From positions 744,001 through 808,000 of the forward strand of contig NZ_PCOQ01000001.1 of the NCBI RefSeq assembly GCF_002975275.1: a stretch of DNA of 64,000 bases, in the 5' to 3' direction. Positions 18,412 through 29,572 of this stretch are shown here, piece after piece. A program made the translations under genes and the position numbers. Position 1 is the stretch's first letter, and each line of letters opens with the position of its first letter. Origin of the DNA: Achromobacter sp. MYb9. GTDB lineage: Bacteria; Pseudomonadota; Gammaproteobacteria; Burkholderiales; Burkholderiaceae_B. The notes under the pieces are model-generated. The model was not told the origin of the DNA and searched no databases. It was given only the letters and a program-made list of their open reading frames with translations.

Positions 18412-19857
18412 TCAAGAACCCGAGACATCACCCCCGGCATCGACCCCGACATCACGCGCCACAACATCATCCCCGCCAAGCGCCTGATACACCGTCACCT
18501 GATTCACCAACCGATTCAACCCGTTCTCGTCCCGCGCAATCTCGGCCGTCCGGCGCTTTTCCTGCGCGTCCAGCCAGTCCTTCAACGACACGGCCCCTGC
18601 CCGATAGCGCACTTCGTACAAGCGCTCAGCGTCCCGCGCGGCTCGCAGCGACACCGCCAGTTGTTCCGCCTGCAAGGCCAGTTGCGTCCGGTTCGACAGC
18701 GCGTTCTCCACGTCCGCCATCGCCTGATACAGCGACTGGCGGAAATTGACGACACGCTCTTCGTAGTCCGCCTTGGAGATCTTGATGTTCAGCTGCATCT
18801 GCGTCCATTGCAGGAACGGCAGCGTCAAGCCCACGCCCAGCGACGCAACGGGGTTTTGCAGCATGCTGGAGAGCGTCGGGCTGGCGGTGCCGACCGCGCC
18901 CGTCAGCGTCACCGGCGGATAGAAACTCGCACGGGTGGCGTCCACCGTTGCCAAGGCTTCGCGCAAACGCAGCTCGGCCGCGCGCAGGTCCGGGCGACGG
19001 CCCAACAGATCGGCGGGAACGCCGGCGCGCGCTTCAGGCAAGGGATACTGCGGCAAGCGGGCCGGGTCGGCCATGCTGCGGTCCGGCGGCCCATCGAACA
19101 GAATCGTCAGCGCATTCGTGTATTCCACGCGCTGTTGAACCAGCAAGGTGTGGGCGGCCTGCTGGCTGGCCACGGTCTGCTCGGCTTCCGCCAGTTCCAG
19201 CGCCGATGCGCCGCCCGCCGCGTATTGCGCGCGCACCAGGTCCTGCGTGCGGCGCGCATAGGCGATGCTCTCTTCGCTGCTGGCGATGCGCTGATTGATG
19301 AAGGCGGTCTGCCAGTACAGCGTGGCCGTGGTGCCCACCAGCGACAAGGCCGCGGCCGCCCGGTCCTCTTCGGTGGCTAGCGCTTCCCATTGGGCCGCGT
19401 CGCGCTGGCGCGACAGCTTGCCCCACAGGTCCACCTCGTAGCCGACGGTCAGTTCAGCGGCGTTGGTGCGTGTGATCGCGCGGTCGCCGTACAGATTGCG
19501 GTTGCGCGCCACGTTGGCGCTGCCGCCCAATTGCGGCGTCAATTGGTCCTCGGTCAGCCCCGCCTGGTACTGCGCGCGGCGCACCCGGATCGCCGCGGCG
19601 GCCAGGTCGTTGTTACGCGCCAGCACGGCATCGACCAGCCCGTTCAAGACCGGGTCGTTGAAATTGCGCCACCAGGCGCCGCCGTCGGCCAACGGCGCTT
19701 GCGCGGCACCGGGCGCGGCGTGCGTCCAGGCGGCGGGCGCCTGGGTCAGCGGCGGTTCGTAATCGGTGCGCAACAGGCTGCCGCAACCGCCCAGCGCCAG
19801 AAGCAGCGCCAGGGCGGCGGGTGTGCGAATCAGGGAAACCGCTTTCATCGTCCTCAT
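18412..19857 (-). CDS. Outer membrane efflux lipoprotein of the NodT/OprM family
   Basis: The 481-residue precursor has a lipoprotein signal ending in a lipobox (LALGGCGS) and two TolC-like repeats, including [12 protein letters not shown]-type start, [16 protein letters not shown], and a second part with [16 protein letters not shown]. It forms the trimeric outer membrane channel for the MacAB pump encoded directly upstream. The start overlaps the macB stop (ATGA at 19857); a second ATG three codons later (19848) is possible. Having pump, adaptor and channel in one operon means a self-contained tripartite exporter. Confidence 0.88.
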   Translation of the reverse strand: MRTMKAVSLIRTPAALALLLALGGCGSLLRTDYEPPLTQAPAAWTHAAPGAAQAPLADGGAWWRNFNDPVLNGLVDAVLARNNDLAAAAIRVRRAQYQAGLTEDQLTPQLGGSANVARNRNLYGDRAITRTNAAELTVGYEVDLWGKLSRQRDAAQWEALATEEDRAAAALSLVGTTATLYWQTAFINQRIASSEESIAYARRTQDLVRAQYAAGGASALELAEAEQTVASQQAAHTLLVQQRVEYTNALTILFDGPPDRSMADPARLPQYPLPEARAGVPADLLGRRPDLRAAELRLREALATVDATRASFYPPVTLTGAVGTASPTLSSMLQNPVASLGVGLTLPFLQWTQMQLNIKISKADYEERVVNFRQSLYQAMADVENALSNRTQLALQAEQLAVSLRAARDAERLYEVRYRAGAVSLKDWLDAQEKRRTAEIARDENGLNRLVNQVTVYQALGGDDVVARDVGVDAGGDVSGS

Positions 19858-21812
19858 TCCCGGGCCAACGCCTCGACGGGATCCAGGCGCGCCGCATTGC
19901 GCGCCGGCAAATAGCCAAAAAGCACACCGATCAGCGTCGAGCACGTGAATGCCGCCACCATCGATGCCGTGGAATAGATCATCTGGAACGAACCGCCCGT
20001 GGCCTTGGACACCAGCACGCCCAACGCCAGCGACAGGATGATGCCCAACGCCCCCCCGATCAGGCAGACCAGTACCGCTTCGATCAGGAACTGCTGCATG
20101 ATGTCGCTGCGGCGCGCGCCCACCGCCATGCGCACGCCGATCTCGCGGGTGCGCTCGGTAACGGACACCAGCATGATGTTCATCACCCCGATCCCTCCCA
20201 CCATCAGCGAAATCAGCGCGATCAGGGACACCAGCAAAGTCATGGTGGCCGTCGTGCGTTCGATGGTCTTGCGGATCGCGTCCGTGTTGAACACGAAGAA
20301 GTCCTTCACCACGTGACGCCGGACCAGCACGCGCTCGATGGCGCGTTCGGCCGCCGCCGGCGGCGTGGCGTCGTTGACGCGCACCGTGATGCTCTTCAAG
20401 TGCTGCTGGCCCAGCACGCGCGACAGCGCCGTGGTGTAGGGGATCCAGACATTCAACGATTCGTTGTTGCCGAAGACGGATTCCTTTTTCTCGGTCACGC
20501 CGATCACGCGGGCGGGCATCGACCCCAGGAACACGACCTGGCCGATCGGCTCCGTGTGCGAACCGAACAAGGTCCGCCTCGTGCCTTCGTCGATCACCAC
20601 TTCCTGCGCGCGGCGCACCACGCTGGTCTCGTCGAAGAACTTGCCCTGCGCCAGTTTGATGGCCCGCACGCGGAAGTACTGTTCGCCCACGCCCTGGATC
20701 GACCCGTTCACGGACACGTTGCGGTAGCGCAGCGTGTTGCTGGTGGTGACTTCCGGCGTGACGCTGTCCACGTAGGGTTCGCGGGCCAGCGCGTCGGCGT
20801 CGGCCGCAACCAGCGTGCGGATAGTGACGGCTTTTTCATCGCCGAAGTCCTTGCCGGGGAACACTTCGACGGTGTTGGTGCCGATGGCGCTGATGTCGTC
20901 CAGGATCTTGCGCCGCGACCCTTCGCCCAGCGCCACCACCGACACCACCGCCGCGATGCCGATGATGATGCCCAGCATGGTCAGCGACGTGCGCAGCCGG
21001 TGGGCGTTCATGGACAGCAGCGCCATGCGCAGCGCTTCGCCGCAACGGTCCAGGTACGACTGCCAGGCGGGCCGCTTGGGCAGTTCCGGCGGCGCGTCGC
21101 GCTCGGCTTCCACGCGCGGCGCGTCGGGATTGCGCTTGTCCGCGACGATCTCGCCGTCGCTGATCTCGATGATGCGCTGCGCGTGACGGGCCACATTCAT
21201 GTCGTGCGTGACGATGATGATGGTGTGGCCGGCCGCGTTCAGCTCTTCCAGGATGCGCAGCACTTCCTGCCCGGTGTGCGTGTCCAGCGCGCCAGTGGGT
21301 TCGTCGGCCAGAATGATGTCGCCGCCGTTCATCAGCGCGCGCGCGATGCTCACGCGCTGCTGCTGGCCGCCCGACAACTGGCCGGGTCGGTGTTCCGACC
21401 GGTCGCCCAGCCCCAGCCGCTTCAGCAGTTCCTCGGCGCGGGCCGTCCGGGCCTCGCGCCGCTTGCCGGCGTATACGGCCGGCATTTCCACATTGCCCTG
21501 CGCGGTCAGGTCCGACAACAGGTGATAGCGCTGGAAGATAAAGCCGAAGTGCTCGCGCCGCAGTTCGGCCAGTTCGTCGGGGTCCAATTCGCCCGTGCTG
21601 CGGCCACTGACCCGGTAATCGCCACGGGTCGGGCGGTCCAGGCAGCCCAGGATATTCATCAGCGTGGACTTGCCCGAACCGGACGCGCCCACGATGGCGA
21701 CCATTTCGCCGGCCTCGATGGTCAGGTCGATGTCTTTCAAGACGGCAATGGTCTGCTCGCCCGCGGGGAACTCGCGGCGCACCCCGGAAAGCGAGATCAG
21801 CGGTCCGCCCAT
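19854..21812 (-). CDS. macB: MacB-type ABC exporter (ATPase plus permease)
   Basis: A 652-residue fusion typical of MacB. N-terminal ATPase: Walker [10 protein letters not shown] at 42-50, signature LSGGQQQR at 146-153, Walker [13 protein letters not shown]-terminal part: one membrane helix, a large periplasmic MacB domain and three more helices with FtsX motifs ([34 protein letters not shown]). It uses ATP to push substrates (macrolides, lipopeptides, siderophores in known cases) through an outer membrane channel by a mechanotransmission mechanism. The gene sits one base after macA and overlaps the outer membrane lipoprotein gene. Confidence 0.92.
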   Translation of the reverse strand: MGGPLISLSGVRREFPAGEQTIAVLKDIDLTIEAGEMVAIVGASGSGKSTLMNILGCLDRPTRGDYRVSGRSTGELDPDELAELRREHFGFIFQRYHLLSDLTAQGNVEMPAVYAGKRREARTARAEELLKRLGLGDRSEHRPGQLSGGQQQRVSIARALMNGGDIILADEPTGALDTHTGQEVLRILEELNAAGHTIIIVTHDMNVARHAQRIIEISDGEIVADKRNPDAPRVEAERDAPPELPKRPAWQSYLDRCGEALRMALLSMNAHRLRTSLTMLGIIIGIAAVVSVVALGEGSRRKILDDISAIGTNTVEVFPGKDFGDEKAVTIRTLVAADADALAREPYVDSVTPEVTTSNTLRYRNVSVNGSIQGVGEQYFRVRAIKLAQGKFFDETSVVRRAQEVVIDEGTRRTLFGSHTEPIGQVVFLGSMPARVIGVTEKKESVFGNNESLNVWIPYTTALSRVLGQQHLKSITVRVNDATPPAAAERAIERVLVRRHVVKDFFVFNTDAIRKTIERTTATMTLLVSLIALISLMVGGIGVMNIMLVSVTERTREIGVRMAVGARRSDIMQQFLIEAVLVCLIGGALGIILSLALGVLVSKATGGSFQMIYSTASMVAAFTCSTLIGVLFGYLPARNAARLDPVEALARE

Positions 21813-21813
21813 G

Positions 21814-23001
21814 TCAGCCTCCCCGCGCTGCGGCGGCCGCAGGCGCGGAATCCGCCGTCACGACCCGCTCGCCCACCTCCAGCCCTTCCAGCACCTGCGC
21901 CTGCACGTTGTTGTTCATGCCGATCTTGACCTGGCGCTCCTCGGTCTTGTTGTCTTTCAAGACCACGCGCACGGTATAGCGGCCGTCTTTGCCACGCTTG
22001 CCCAGCGCCGAGGCCGGCACCACGACGGCGTCCTTGGCTTCGCCCAGCACGATGAAAACTTGGGCGGTCATCGAAATGCGCAGCTTTTCATCGGGGTTGG
22101 GCACATCGAACAAACCGTTGTAATAGACGGCGGCGGTGGTGGAACTGCCGCTGGAAGACGTGAGCGACGACGTGGCGTCTTCTTTCTGGATGGAGTCCGG
22201 CGCGGGCTCCACCGCGCGCAGCTTGGCCTGATAGCGCTGATCGGGTTCGCCCAGGATCGTGAAGTACACGGGCAGGCCGGCCTTCACGCGGGTCACGTCG
22301 GCTTCCGAGATCTGGGCCTTGATCGTCATGGTGTCCACCTGGGCCACCTTGATGATGGTGGGCGCGCTCTGGATGGAGTTGACGGTCTGGCCTTCCTTGG
22401 TCACCACGGCCACCACCATGCCGTCGATGGGCGAGACGATGCGCGTGTAGCCCAAGTTGACGCGGGCGGTGTCCACCTGGATTTCGGCCTGCGCGATCTG
22501 CGCGTCCAGCGAGGCGATCTCGGCACGCGTCACGGCCAGTGTCGCCTCGGCCGTCTCGTAGGCCTCGCGCGAACTGGCGTCGGCCGCCAGCATCTGGCGC
22601 TGGCGCTTGAAGGCCAATTCGGCCTGCTTCAGCGTGGCGACCTTGGCCGCGCGTTCGGCGCGCCGCGTCTGCAGGGCCGCCTCGGCGTTGCGCAGTTCGT
22701 TCTGCTGGGTCAGGTCGTCGATCTCGGCGACCAATTGGCCTTTCTTGACGCGGTCGCCCAGTTCCACTTTCAGGGACTTCAACTGGCCGGTGGCCTGGGC
22801 GCCCACACTGACGCGTTCGATGGCGTCGATGGTGCCGCTGGCCAGGACACTGTCCTCAAGGTTCGCCCGGCTGACCTCGCCCACCGCAAAGGTGGGCGGC
22901 GGCGGCGCTGAAAAAAAGACGACGCGCAAAGCGAACGCCACAAGTAGGACGACGACGGCGATCAACGCATAACGCTTGAACTTGCTGCGGGGCTTTTTCA
23001 T
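21814..23001 (-). CDS. macA: MacA-type periplasmic adaptor (membrane fusion protein)
   Basis: A 395-residue adaptor with an N-terminal membrane anchor ([21 protein letters not shown], residues 10-30). It continues with the lipoyl/barrel-sandwich half ([20 protein letters not shown]), a long alpha-helical hairpin rich in Ala/Arg/Glu (about 95-185), the second lipoyl half and a beta-barrel. An unusual Ser/Thr stretch ([19 protein letters not shown]) interrupts the beta-barrel region, as in other MacA proteins. It links MacB to the outer membrane channel. First gene of the macAB operon. Confidence 0.9.
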   Translation of the reverse strand: MKKPRSKFKRYALIAVVVLLVAFALRVVFFSAPPPPTFAVGEVSRANLEDSVLASGTIDAIERVSVGAQATGQLKSLKVELGDRVKKGQLVAEIDDLTQQNELRNAEAALQTRRAERAAKVATLKQAELAFKRQRQMLAADASSREAYETAEATLAVTRAEIASLDAQIAQAEIQVDTARVNLGYTRIVSPIDGMVVAVVTKEGQTVNSIQSAPTIIKVAQVDTMTIKAQISEADVTRVKAGLPVYFTILGEPDQRYQAKLRAVEPAPDSIQKEDATSSLTSSSGSSTTAAVYYNGLFDVPNPDEKLRISMTAQVFIVLGEAKDAVVVPASALGKRGKDGRYTVRVVLKDNKTEERQVKIGMNNNVQAQVLEGLEVGERVVTADSAPAAAAARGG

Positions 23002-23378
23002 TGAACCTGGTGATAGGAGACGAGGGCTGTGGACCCGCGCCGGTATTGCAAAGCATAGGCGCCCATCCTAAACGGGCGACCCTGCCAAACGATGGCCAAT
23101 CTGTGCCAAAACGGTGAAAAACAGTAAAGCAGTACCGGTCCGTCCGGCAGGCGCCGGATTGTTCCGTTGCGAGAACGATACAACGGCTGCGGCGCATGCG
23201 CGGAACCGCCTTTTTTGCACATGCGCCGAACATGCCGCCATCTTGCCCCGTAAGTCGCCGACTTGCGCATTAGTTGGCGCCTATCTTGCCACCCGCGCTT
23301 GAAACAATTTGCGGCACTGCAAAAACGCCGCGCCTCGACATAGGCCGACGATCCGCACAGAATGAATGCAGTTACGCC
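23002..23378. other. 377-base divergent intergenic region, macA / MFS
   Basis: No gene recognised. It must contain the promoters of the macA operon (leftward) and the MFS gene (rightward). I see a perfect 13-base palindrome AAGTCG-C-CGACTT at 23252-23264 and two copies of ATCTTGCC (about 23240 and 23283) but no convincing -35/-10 pairs. Confidence 0.4.
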
Positions 23379-24587
23379 GTGCCTACCTCTCACAGATCCC
23401 CCTCCTCGCCTTCAAGTTCCCCGGAATTTTCCGGGGCGGTGCTGCTGTGCCTGCTGGCAATGATGAATCACGTGGCGCTTACCGGGGGACGGATCACCGT
23501 TTCACTCACGGCGCTGCAAATGGGCCTGTCCACCTTCAAGGTGGGCACCCTGGTCGCCGTGTTTGCCGTGCTGCCGATGTTGTTCTCGGTGCGCGCCGGC
23601 CGCTGGGTCGATCGGGTGGGCATCGTTCGTCCGCTCGCCATCGGGACGGCTTTGGTAGCGATCGGCACCGCTTTACCCTTTATCTCGCAGACTCAGACCG
23701 CCTTGCTGATTGCGTCCTGCTGCATCGGCATCGGCTTCATGCTGCACCAGGTCGCCACGCAAGACTTGCTGGGCCACGCGGAACCCGCGCAGCGCCTGCG
23801 CAATTTCTCGTTCATGTCGCTCGCGCTGGCCGGGTCGGGATTTTCCGGGCCGCTGATCGCCGGGCTGGCGATCGACCATCTGGGTACGCGCACCGCCTTC
23901 GGCCTGCTGGCCCTGGGCCCAATCTTGTCGGGCATCGGCCTGTATGCCTTGCGTCACCAGTTGAAGGCCGTGGATTCGCAACTGACCGGCGTCAAAGAAG
24001 CCCAGCGCCGACGGGTGACCGAATTGCTGGCCGTTCCGGCGCTGCGCCGGATCTTGATGGTCAACACCATCCTGTCTGGCGCCTGGGACACCCATTTGTT
24101 CGTCGTTCCCATCTTCGGCGTCGCGATCGGGCTGTCGGCCACCACGATCGGCGTCATTCTTGCGTCCTTCGCGGCGGCAACGTTCGTCATCCGCCTGATA
24201 TTGCCGCTGATCATGCGCCGGGTCCGATCCTGGACGCTCGTCCGGGTGGCCATGGCGACGGCGGCGATCGATTTCATGCTTTACCCGCTGTTCACCGACG
24301 TTACCGTCCTGATCGTGCTGTCGTTCATCCTGGGCCTTGCCTTGGGGTGCTGCCAACCGAGTATGCTATCCCTGCTGCACCAGCATTCGCCGCCTGGGCG
24401 CGCCGCCGAAGCCGTTGGTTTACGGATGGCGCTGATCAACGGATCCCAGGTGTCCTTGCCATTGACCTTCGGCGCGCTGGGCGCGGTAATTGGTGTTGCC
24501 CCCTTGTTTTGGGCCTATTCGCTGGCCTTGATGGCTGGCGGCTGGGCCAACCGCAACCCCCCGCTCGAATCTGACCGGAACCCGTAG
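23379..24587 (+). CDS. Major facilitator superfamily transporter
   Basis: About 402 residues with eleven to twelve predicted membrane helices, the first at LLCLLAMMNHVALTGGRITVSLTAL. The MFS loop 2-3 signature is present as AGRWVDRVGIVRPLA. The putative GTG start at 23379 (MPTSHRSPSSPSS) leaves a short Ser/Pro-rich cytoplasmic lead; the frame is open to 23274 but no good ribosome site is seen for any start. It probably exports a small molecule or drug; the substrate is unknown. chaC begins two bases after its stop, so the pair is likely co-transcribed. Confidence 0.8.
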   Translation: MPTSHRSPSSPSSSPEFSGAVLLCLLAMMNHVALTGGRITVSLTALQMGLSTFKVGTLVAVFAVLPMLFSVRAGRWVDRVGIVRPLAIGTALVAIGTALPFISQTQTALLIASCCIGIGFMLHQVATQDLLGHAEPAQRLRNFSFMSLALAGSGFSGPLIAGLAIDHLGTRTAFGLLALGPILSGIGLYALRHQLKAVDSQLTGVKEAQRRRVTELLAVPALRRILMVNTILSGAWDTHLFVVPIFGVAIGLSATTIGVILASFAAATFVIRLILPLIMRRVRSWTLVRVAMATAAIDFMLYPLFTDVTVLIVLSFILGLALGCCQPSMLSLLHQHSPPGRAAEAVGLRMALINGSQVSLPLTFGALGAVIGVAPLFWAYSLALMAGGWANRNPPLESDRNP

Positions 24588-24589
24588 TC

Positions 24590-25246
24590 GTGAACACGCC
24601 GTCCCCATCTTCCGCCATCGCTGGCGCCAGCCTGCCCTTCCGCTTGTGGACGCCCGAAGAAAGACGGGCTTCGCTGGACCAGGCGCTGCAGCACTGGCAG
24701 TCGGGGGAAGACGTCTGGGTATATGGGTACGGATCACTCATCTGGCGCCCCGACTTCGACTTCATGGAACGCCGCCTGGCGACCTTGCGCGGGCACCACC
24801 GGGCGCTGTGCCTGTGGTCGCGCGTGAACCGCGGCACCCCGGAATGCCCCGGACTGGTATTCGGCCTGGACCGCGGCGGCTCCTGCCGGGGCGTGGTCTA
24901 CCGTCTGGCCGGCGACCAGGTCCCCACCTATTTCCCCGCGCTCTGGGAACGTGAAATGTCCACCGGCGCCTATCTGCCGCGCTGGATCAACTGCGCGACC
25001 GACGCCGGCCCCGTCCGCGCCCTGGTCTTCATCATGAACCGCGACAATCCGGCCTACATTCGCGCCCTGCCCGACGCCGAGCTGCTGGCCATCGTGCGCC
25101 GGGCCGCCGGCCGCTACGGGCCGTGCACCGACTACGTGGTCCAGACCGCCCAGGCGCTGCGGGCCGCCGGCATCCATGACGCCCGGCTGGACGCCATCGC
25201 CCGCCGGCTGGAACTTGATGGCCGGCCGCTACCCGAAGGCGCCTGA
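24590..25246 (+). CDS. chaC: ChaC-like gamma-glutamylcyclotransferase
   Basis: A 218-residue protein with the ChaC/GGCT glycine motif VWVYGYGSLIWRPDF (about residues 42-56) and the catalytic glutamate region LWEREMSTGAYLPRW. ChaC enzymes cleave glutathione to 5-oxoproline and Cys-Gly in the cytoplasm. The GTG start at 24590 lies two bases after the MFS stop. Residues NRGTPECPGLVFGLDRGGSCRG are as in bacterial ChaC. The pairing with an exporter has no known meaning. Confidence 0.87.
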   Translation: MNTPSPSSAIAGASLPFRLWTPEERRASLDQALQHWQSGEDVWVYGYGSLIWRPDFDFMERRLATLRGHHRALCLWSRVNRGTPECPGLVFGLDRGGSCRGVVYRLAGDQVPTYFPALWEREMSTGAYLPRWINCATDAGPVRALVFIMNRDNPAYIRALPDAELLAIVRRAAGRYGPCTDYVVQTAQALRAAGIHDARLDAIARRLELDGRPLPEGA

Positions 25247-25361
25247 CCACCCCTGCCCGCCGCCCGGCGGGAAACATGCCTGAGACCTGCGCGGGGTCAA
25301 TAAGGGAGCGATGCCCCAAGCGGTATAAACTCCCTGTTATCAACGCTGAATCCCACGCCTC

Positions 25362-25991
25362 ATGTCCGTCTCCGATCTGCGTCAAAGCTACGAAAAGAAC
25401 GTCCTGCTGGAAAGCCAGGCCGCCGCCTCGCCGTTCCAGCAGTTTGCCCGCTGGTTCGACGAAGCGCTGGCCGCCAAGGTGCCGGAACCCAACGCCATGA
25501 CCCTGGCCACGGTGGACGCCACCGGGCAGCCCAGCGCCCGCATCGTCCTCATCAAGGGCTTTGACGAGCACGGCTTCACGTTCTTCACCAACTACGAATC
25601 CCGCAAGGGCCAGGACCTGGCGGCCGAGCCGCGCGCTTGCCTGCTGTTCTTCTGGCAGCCGCTGGAACGCCAGGTGCGGATCGAAGGCGCGGTGGAAAAA
25701 GTCGCTGCCGAAGAGTCGGACGCGTACTATCACAGCCGCCCCGCCGGTTCGCGCATCGGCGCGTGGGCCTCGCGCCAAAGCCAGCCCATCACCCGTGAAG
25801 CGCTGGAAGCGCGCGAACAGGAATTCCGCGAACGGTTCGGCGAACAGCCGCCGCGTCCGCCGCACTGGGGCGGTTACCGCCTGAAGCCCACCGCTTTCGA
25901 GTTCTGGCAAGGCAGGCCGTCGCGCTTGCACGACCGCCTGCGCTATGTCGCCGACGGCACGGCCTGGAATATCGAACGCCTGTCGCCTTGA
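25362..25991 (+). CDS. pdxH: Pyridoxine/pyridoxamine 5'-phosphate oxidase
   Basis: A 209-residue FMN enzyme, full length for PdxH. Motifs: [25 protein letters not shown] (FMN and substrate binding), [43 protein letters not shown], and the C-terminal [24 protein letters not shown] signature. It oxidises PNP or PMP to PLP with oxygen. The ATG follows an intergenic stretch of 115 bases after chaC that contains a GC-only hairpin (25256-25271) but no T run. Confidence 0.93.
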   Translation: MSVSDLRQSYEKNVLLESQAAASPFQQFARWFDEALAAKVPEPNAMTLATVDATGQPSARIVLIKGFDEHGFTFFTNYESRKGQDLAAEPRACLLFFWQPLERQVRIEGAVEKVAAEESDAYYHSRPAGSRIGAWASRQSQPITREALEAREQEFRERFGEQPPRPPHWGGYRLKPTAFEFWQGRPSRLHDRLRYVADGTAWNIERLSP

Positions 25992-26030
25992 TGCCGGGCG
26001 CCTTGCGCGCCCGCCCGACTTAACGATTGC

Positions 26031-27661
<1,631 letters not shown>

Positions 27662-27702
27662 CTCCGCCCCATCCCTTTCCTTTCCTGGCCTATTTCCGCA
27701 CC

Positions 27703-28557
27703 ATGCAGCACAACGACTACATCCTGACCCTGTCCTGCCCCGACCGCACCGGCATCGTCTACCGCGTCAGCGGCCTGTTGTTCGAATTGGGTTGCAACAT
27801 CCTGGATTCTCAACAGTTCGGTGACGAGGAAACGGGCCAGTTCTTCCTGCGCGTGCACTTCGACCTGCCGGCCCCCGTGGCCGCCGACGACCTGCGAGCC
27901 CGCCTGGACGCCATGTCGGGCGAATACGGCATGGACCTGAAGCTGCACGATGCGCGCCGCAAAGAGCGCCTGCTGATCATGGTCAGCAAGCAGGGCCACT
28001 GCCTGAACGACCTGCTGTTCCGCGTGCATAGCGGGCATTTGCACGCCGAAGTGGCCGCAATCGTGTCGAACCACAACGATTACGCTAGCCTGGCGGCCTC
28101 CTATGGCATTCCGTTCCACCACCTGCCGGTCACGCCGGACACCAAGGCGGAACAGGAAAAGCAGGTGCTGGAAATCGTCGAACAGTCGAATGCCGACCTG
28201 GTCGTGCTGGCCCGCTACATGCAGATCCTGTCGGCGGACATGTGCCGCGCGCTGAACGGCCGCGCCATCAACATCCACCACAGTTTCCTGCCCAGTTTCA
28301 AGGGCGCCCGTCCCTATCACCAGGCGCATGCGCGCGGCGTGAAGATCATCGGCGCCACCGCCCACTACGTGACGTCCGACCTGGACGAAGGTCCGATCAT
28401 CGACCAGGATATCGAACGCGTCGACCACACGATGACCGCCCAGGACCTGACCCAGGTCGGCAGCGACATCGAATCCCTGGTGCTGTCGCGCGCCGTGCGC
28501 AGCCACGTCGAACACCGCATCCTGCTGAACCGCAACAAGACCGTCGTGTTCCGCTGA
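27703..28557 (+). CDS. purU: Formyltetrahydrofolate deformylase
   Basis: A 284-residue PurU: N-terminal ACT domain (about residues 4-85, YILTLSCPDRTGIVYRVSGLL) and a C-terminal formyltransferase-fold domain. The catalytic triad matches GAR transformylase: Asn190, His192 (NIHHSFLPSFKGA) and Asp228 (TSDLDEGPII), with the same spacing His to Asp of 36. It releases formate from 10-formyl-THF, balancing one-carbon pools. The ATG at 27703 begins MQHNDYILTLSCPDRTG. It ends two bases from the convergent LysR stop. Confidence 0.93.
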   Translation: MQHNDYILTLSCPDRTGIVYRVSGLLFELGCNILDSQQFGDEETGQFFLRVHFDLPAPVAADDLRARLDAMSGEYGMDLKLHDARRKERLLIMVSKQGHCLNDLLFRVHSGHLHAEVAAIVSNHNDYASLAASYGIPFHHLPVTPDTKAEQEKQVLEIVEQSNADLVVLARYMQILSADMCRALNGRAINIHHSFLPSFKGARPYHQAHARGVKIIGATAHYVTSDLDEGPIIDQDIERVDHTMTAQDLTQVGSDIESLVLSRAVRSHVEHRILLNRNKTVVFR

Positions 28558-28564
28558 TCTCAGC
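28553..28564. other. Stop-spanning inverted repeat between convergent purU and LysR genes
   Basis: GCTGA-TC-TCAGC contains both TGA stops. It is the same layout as at 1290-1303, though partly expected because two convergent TGA stops are complementary. Confidence 0.3.
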
Positions 28565-29459
28565 CTGTCGCAGCGGGCGGATACTGGCGCGCCACCAGCG
28601 CCATCGCCTTCTGCTGCAGCGGCGAGCCCGCCTGCGCTGGCCAGATCACCTGGCTGATGGAGCGCGCCTCGTGCGGGAAAGCGATGAAACGCGTGCCCGC
28701 CAGGCCGCTACGCGACAGGCAGGCCGGCACGATCGACACCCCCAGGCCCTGCGACACCAGCGACGCCACGCTTAGCCAGTGGCGTACCTCGTGCCGGATC
28801 ACCGGCATGAATCCCGACGCCACGCACATCGATAGCACCGTTTCGTAATAGCTGGGCGACGCCGCGCGGGCAAAGAACACGAAATCATCGCCCGCCAGGT
28901 CCGCCAATCGCAGCGACGCCCGGTGCGCCAGCGGGTGCGAATCCGGCAGGCAGACAACAAATGGCTCGGCCACCAGATCGCGCGCCTGGACCTCGTCCGG
29001 CACCGGGTTGGCGTGGATGAAGCCCAAGTCCTGTTCGCCGCGCCGAACGGCTTCGATCTGCTCGTGGGAGTTCAGCTCGGTCAGCACGTGCTCCACATCG
29101 GGAAGCTCGGCGCGCATGGCGTTCAGCAGCGCGGGCAGGCCGCGATACAGCATCGATCCCACGAAACCGATGCGCAGCCGCCCCCGCAAGCCCGCGTCCA
29201 CCCGCTGCACCAGCGTGCGCACCTCCTCGGCCTGGCGCAACAGGGTCAGCGCCTCGCGGTACAGCACCTGCCCGGCATCGGTCAGTTCCACGTGGCGGCT
29301 GGTGCGGGCCAGCAGGCGCGCGCCCACGTTGTCTTCAAGCTGGCGGATGGCGTAGCTCAGCGGCGGCTGCGAAATGTGCAGGCGCGCGGCGGCGCGGCTG
29401 AAATGCCGCTCTTCGGCGACCGCGATGAAATAGCGCAACAGGCGGGGGTCCAGATCCAC
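28560..29459 (-). CDS. LysR family transcriptional regulator
   Basis: A 299-residue LysR protein (MDLDPRLLRYFIAVAEERHFSRAAARLHISQPPLSYAIRQLE). The effector domain shows RGRLRIGFVGSMLYRGLPALL, close to the BenM/CatM branch. The start is most likely GTG at 29459, with GGAAGA upstream; a TTG at 29501 would add a low-complexity lead and would overlap the inverted repeat. It is divergent from the acyl-CoA dehydrogenase-Bug-CoA transferase genes and likely controls them through the inverted repeat at 29493-29519. Confidence 0.84.
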   Translation of the reverse strand: MDLDPRLLRYFIAVAEERHFSRAAARLHISQPPLSYAIRQLEDNVGARLLARTSRHVELTDAGQVLYREALTLLRQAEEVRTLVQRVDAGLRGRLRIGFVGSMLYRGLPALLNAMRAELPDVEHVLTELNSHEQIEAVRRGEQDLGFIHANPVPDEVQARDLVAEPFVVCLPDSHPLAHRASLRLADLAGDDFVFFARAASPSYYETVLSMCVASGFMPVIRHEVRHWLSVASLVSQGLGVSIVPACLSRSGLAGTRFIAFPHEARSISQVIWPAQAGSPLQQKAMALVARQYPPAATG

Positions 29460-29492
29460 GGCGTCTTCCGATCCATATTTTTTATGAATTGT

Positions 29493-29519
29493 TCTACACA
29501 AAAACGGTATTTGTATAGA
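29493..29519. promoter_or_regulatory. Strong inverted repeat, likely LysR binding site
   Basis: Ten-base arms TCTACACAAA and TTTGTATAGA match at nine of ten positions around a seven-base spacer. The site lies midway in the short, AT-rich gap between the LysR gene and the acyl-CoA dehydrogenase gene, exactly where a LysR protein would act on both promoters. Confidence 0.6.
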
Positions 29520-29572
29520 TTAATCGACCCGCGCAACATCGCCATCTTCCCCGTCTTTTGCAGGATGCCGCC

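Noticed and set aside
25256-25271. GC-only hairpin after chaC
   Set aside because: CCCGCC-GCCC-GGCGGG has no T tract and such stems are common by chance at this GC content.
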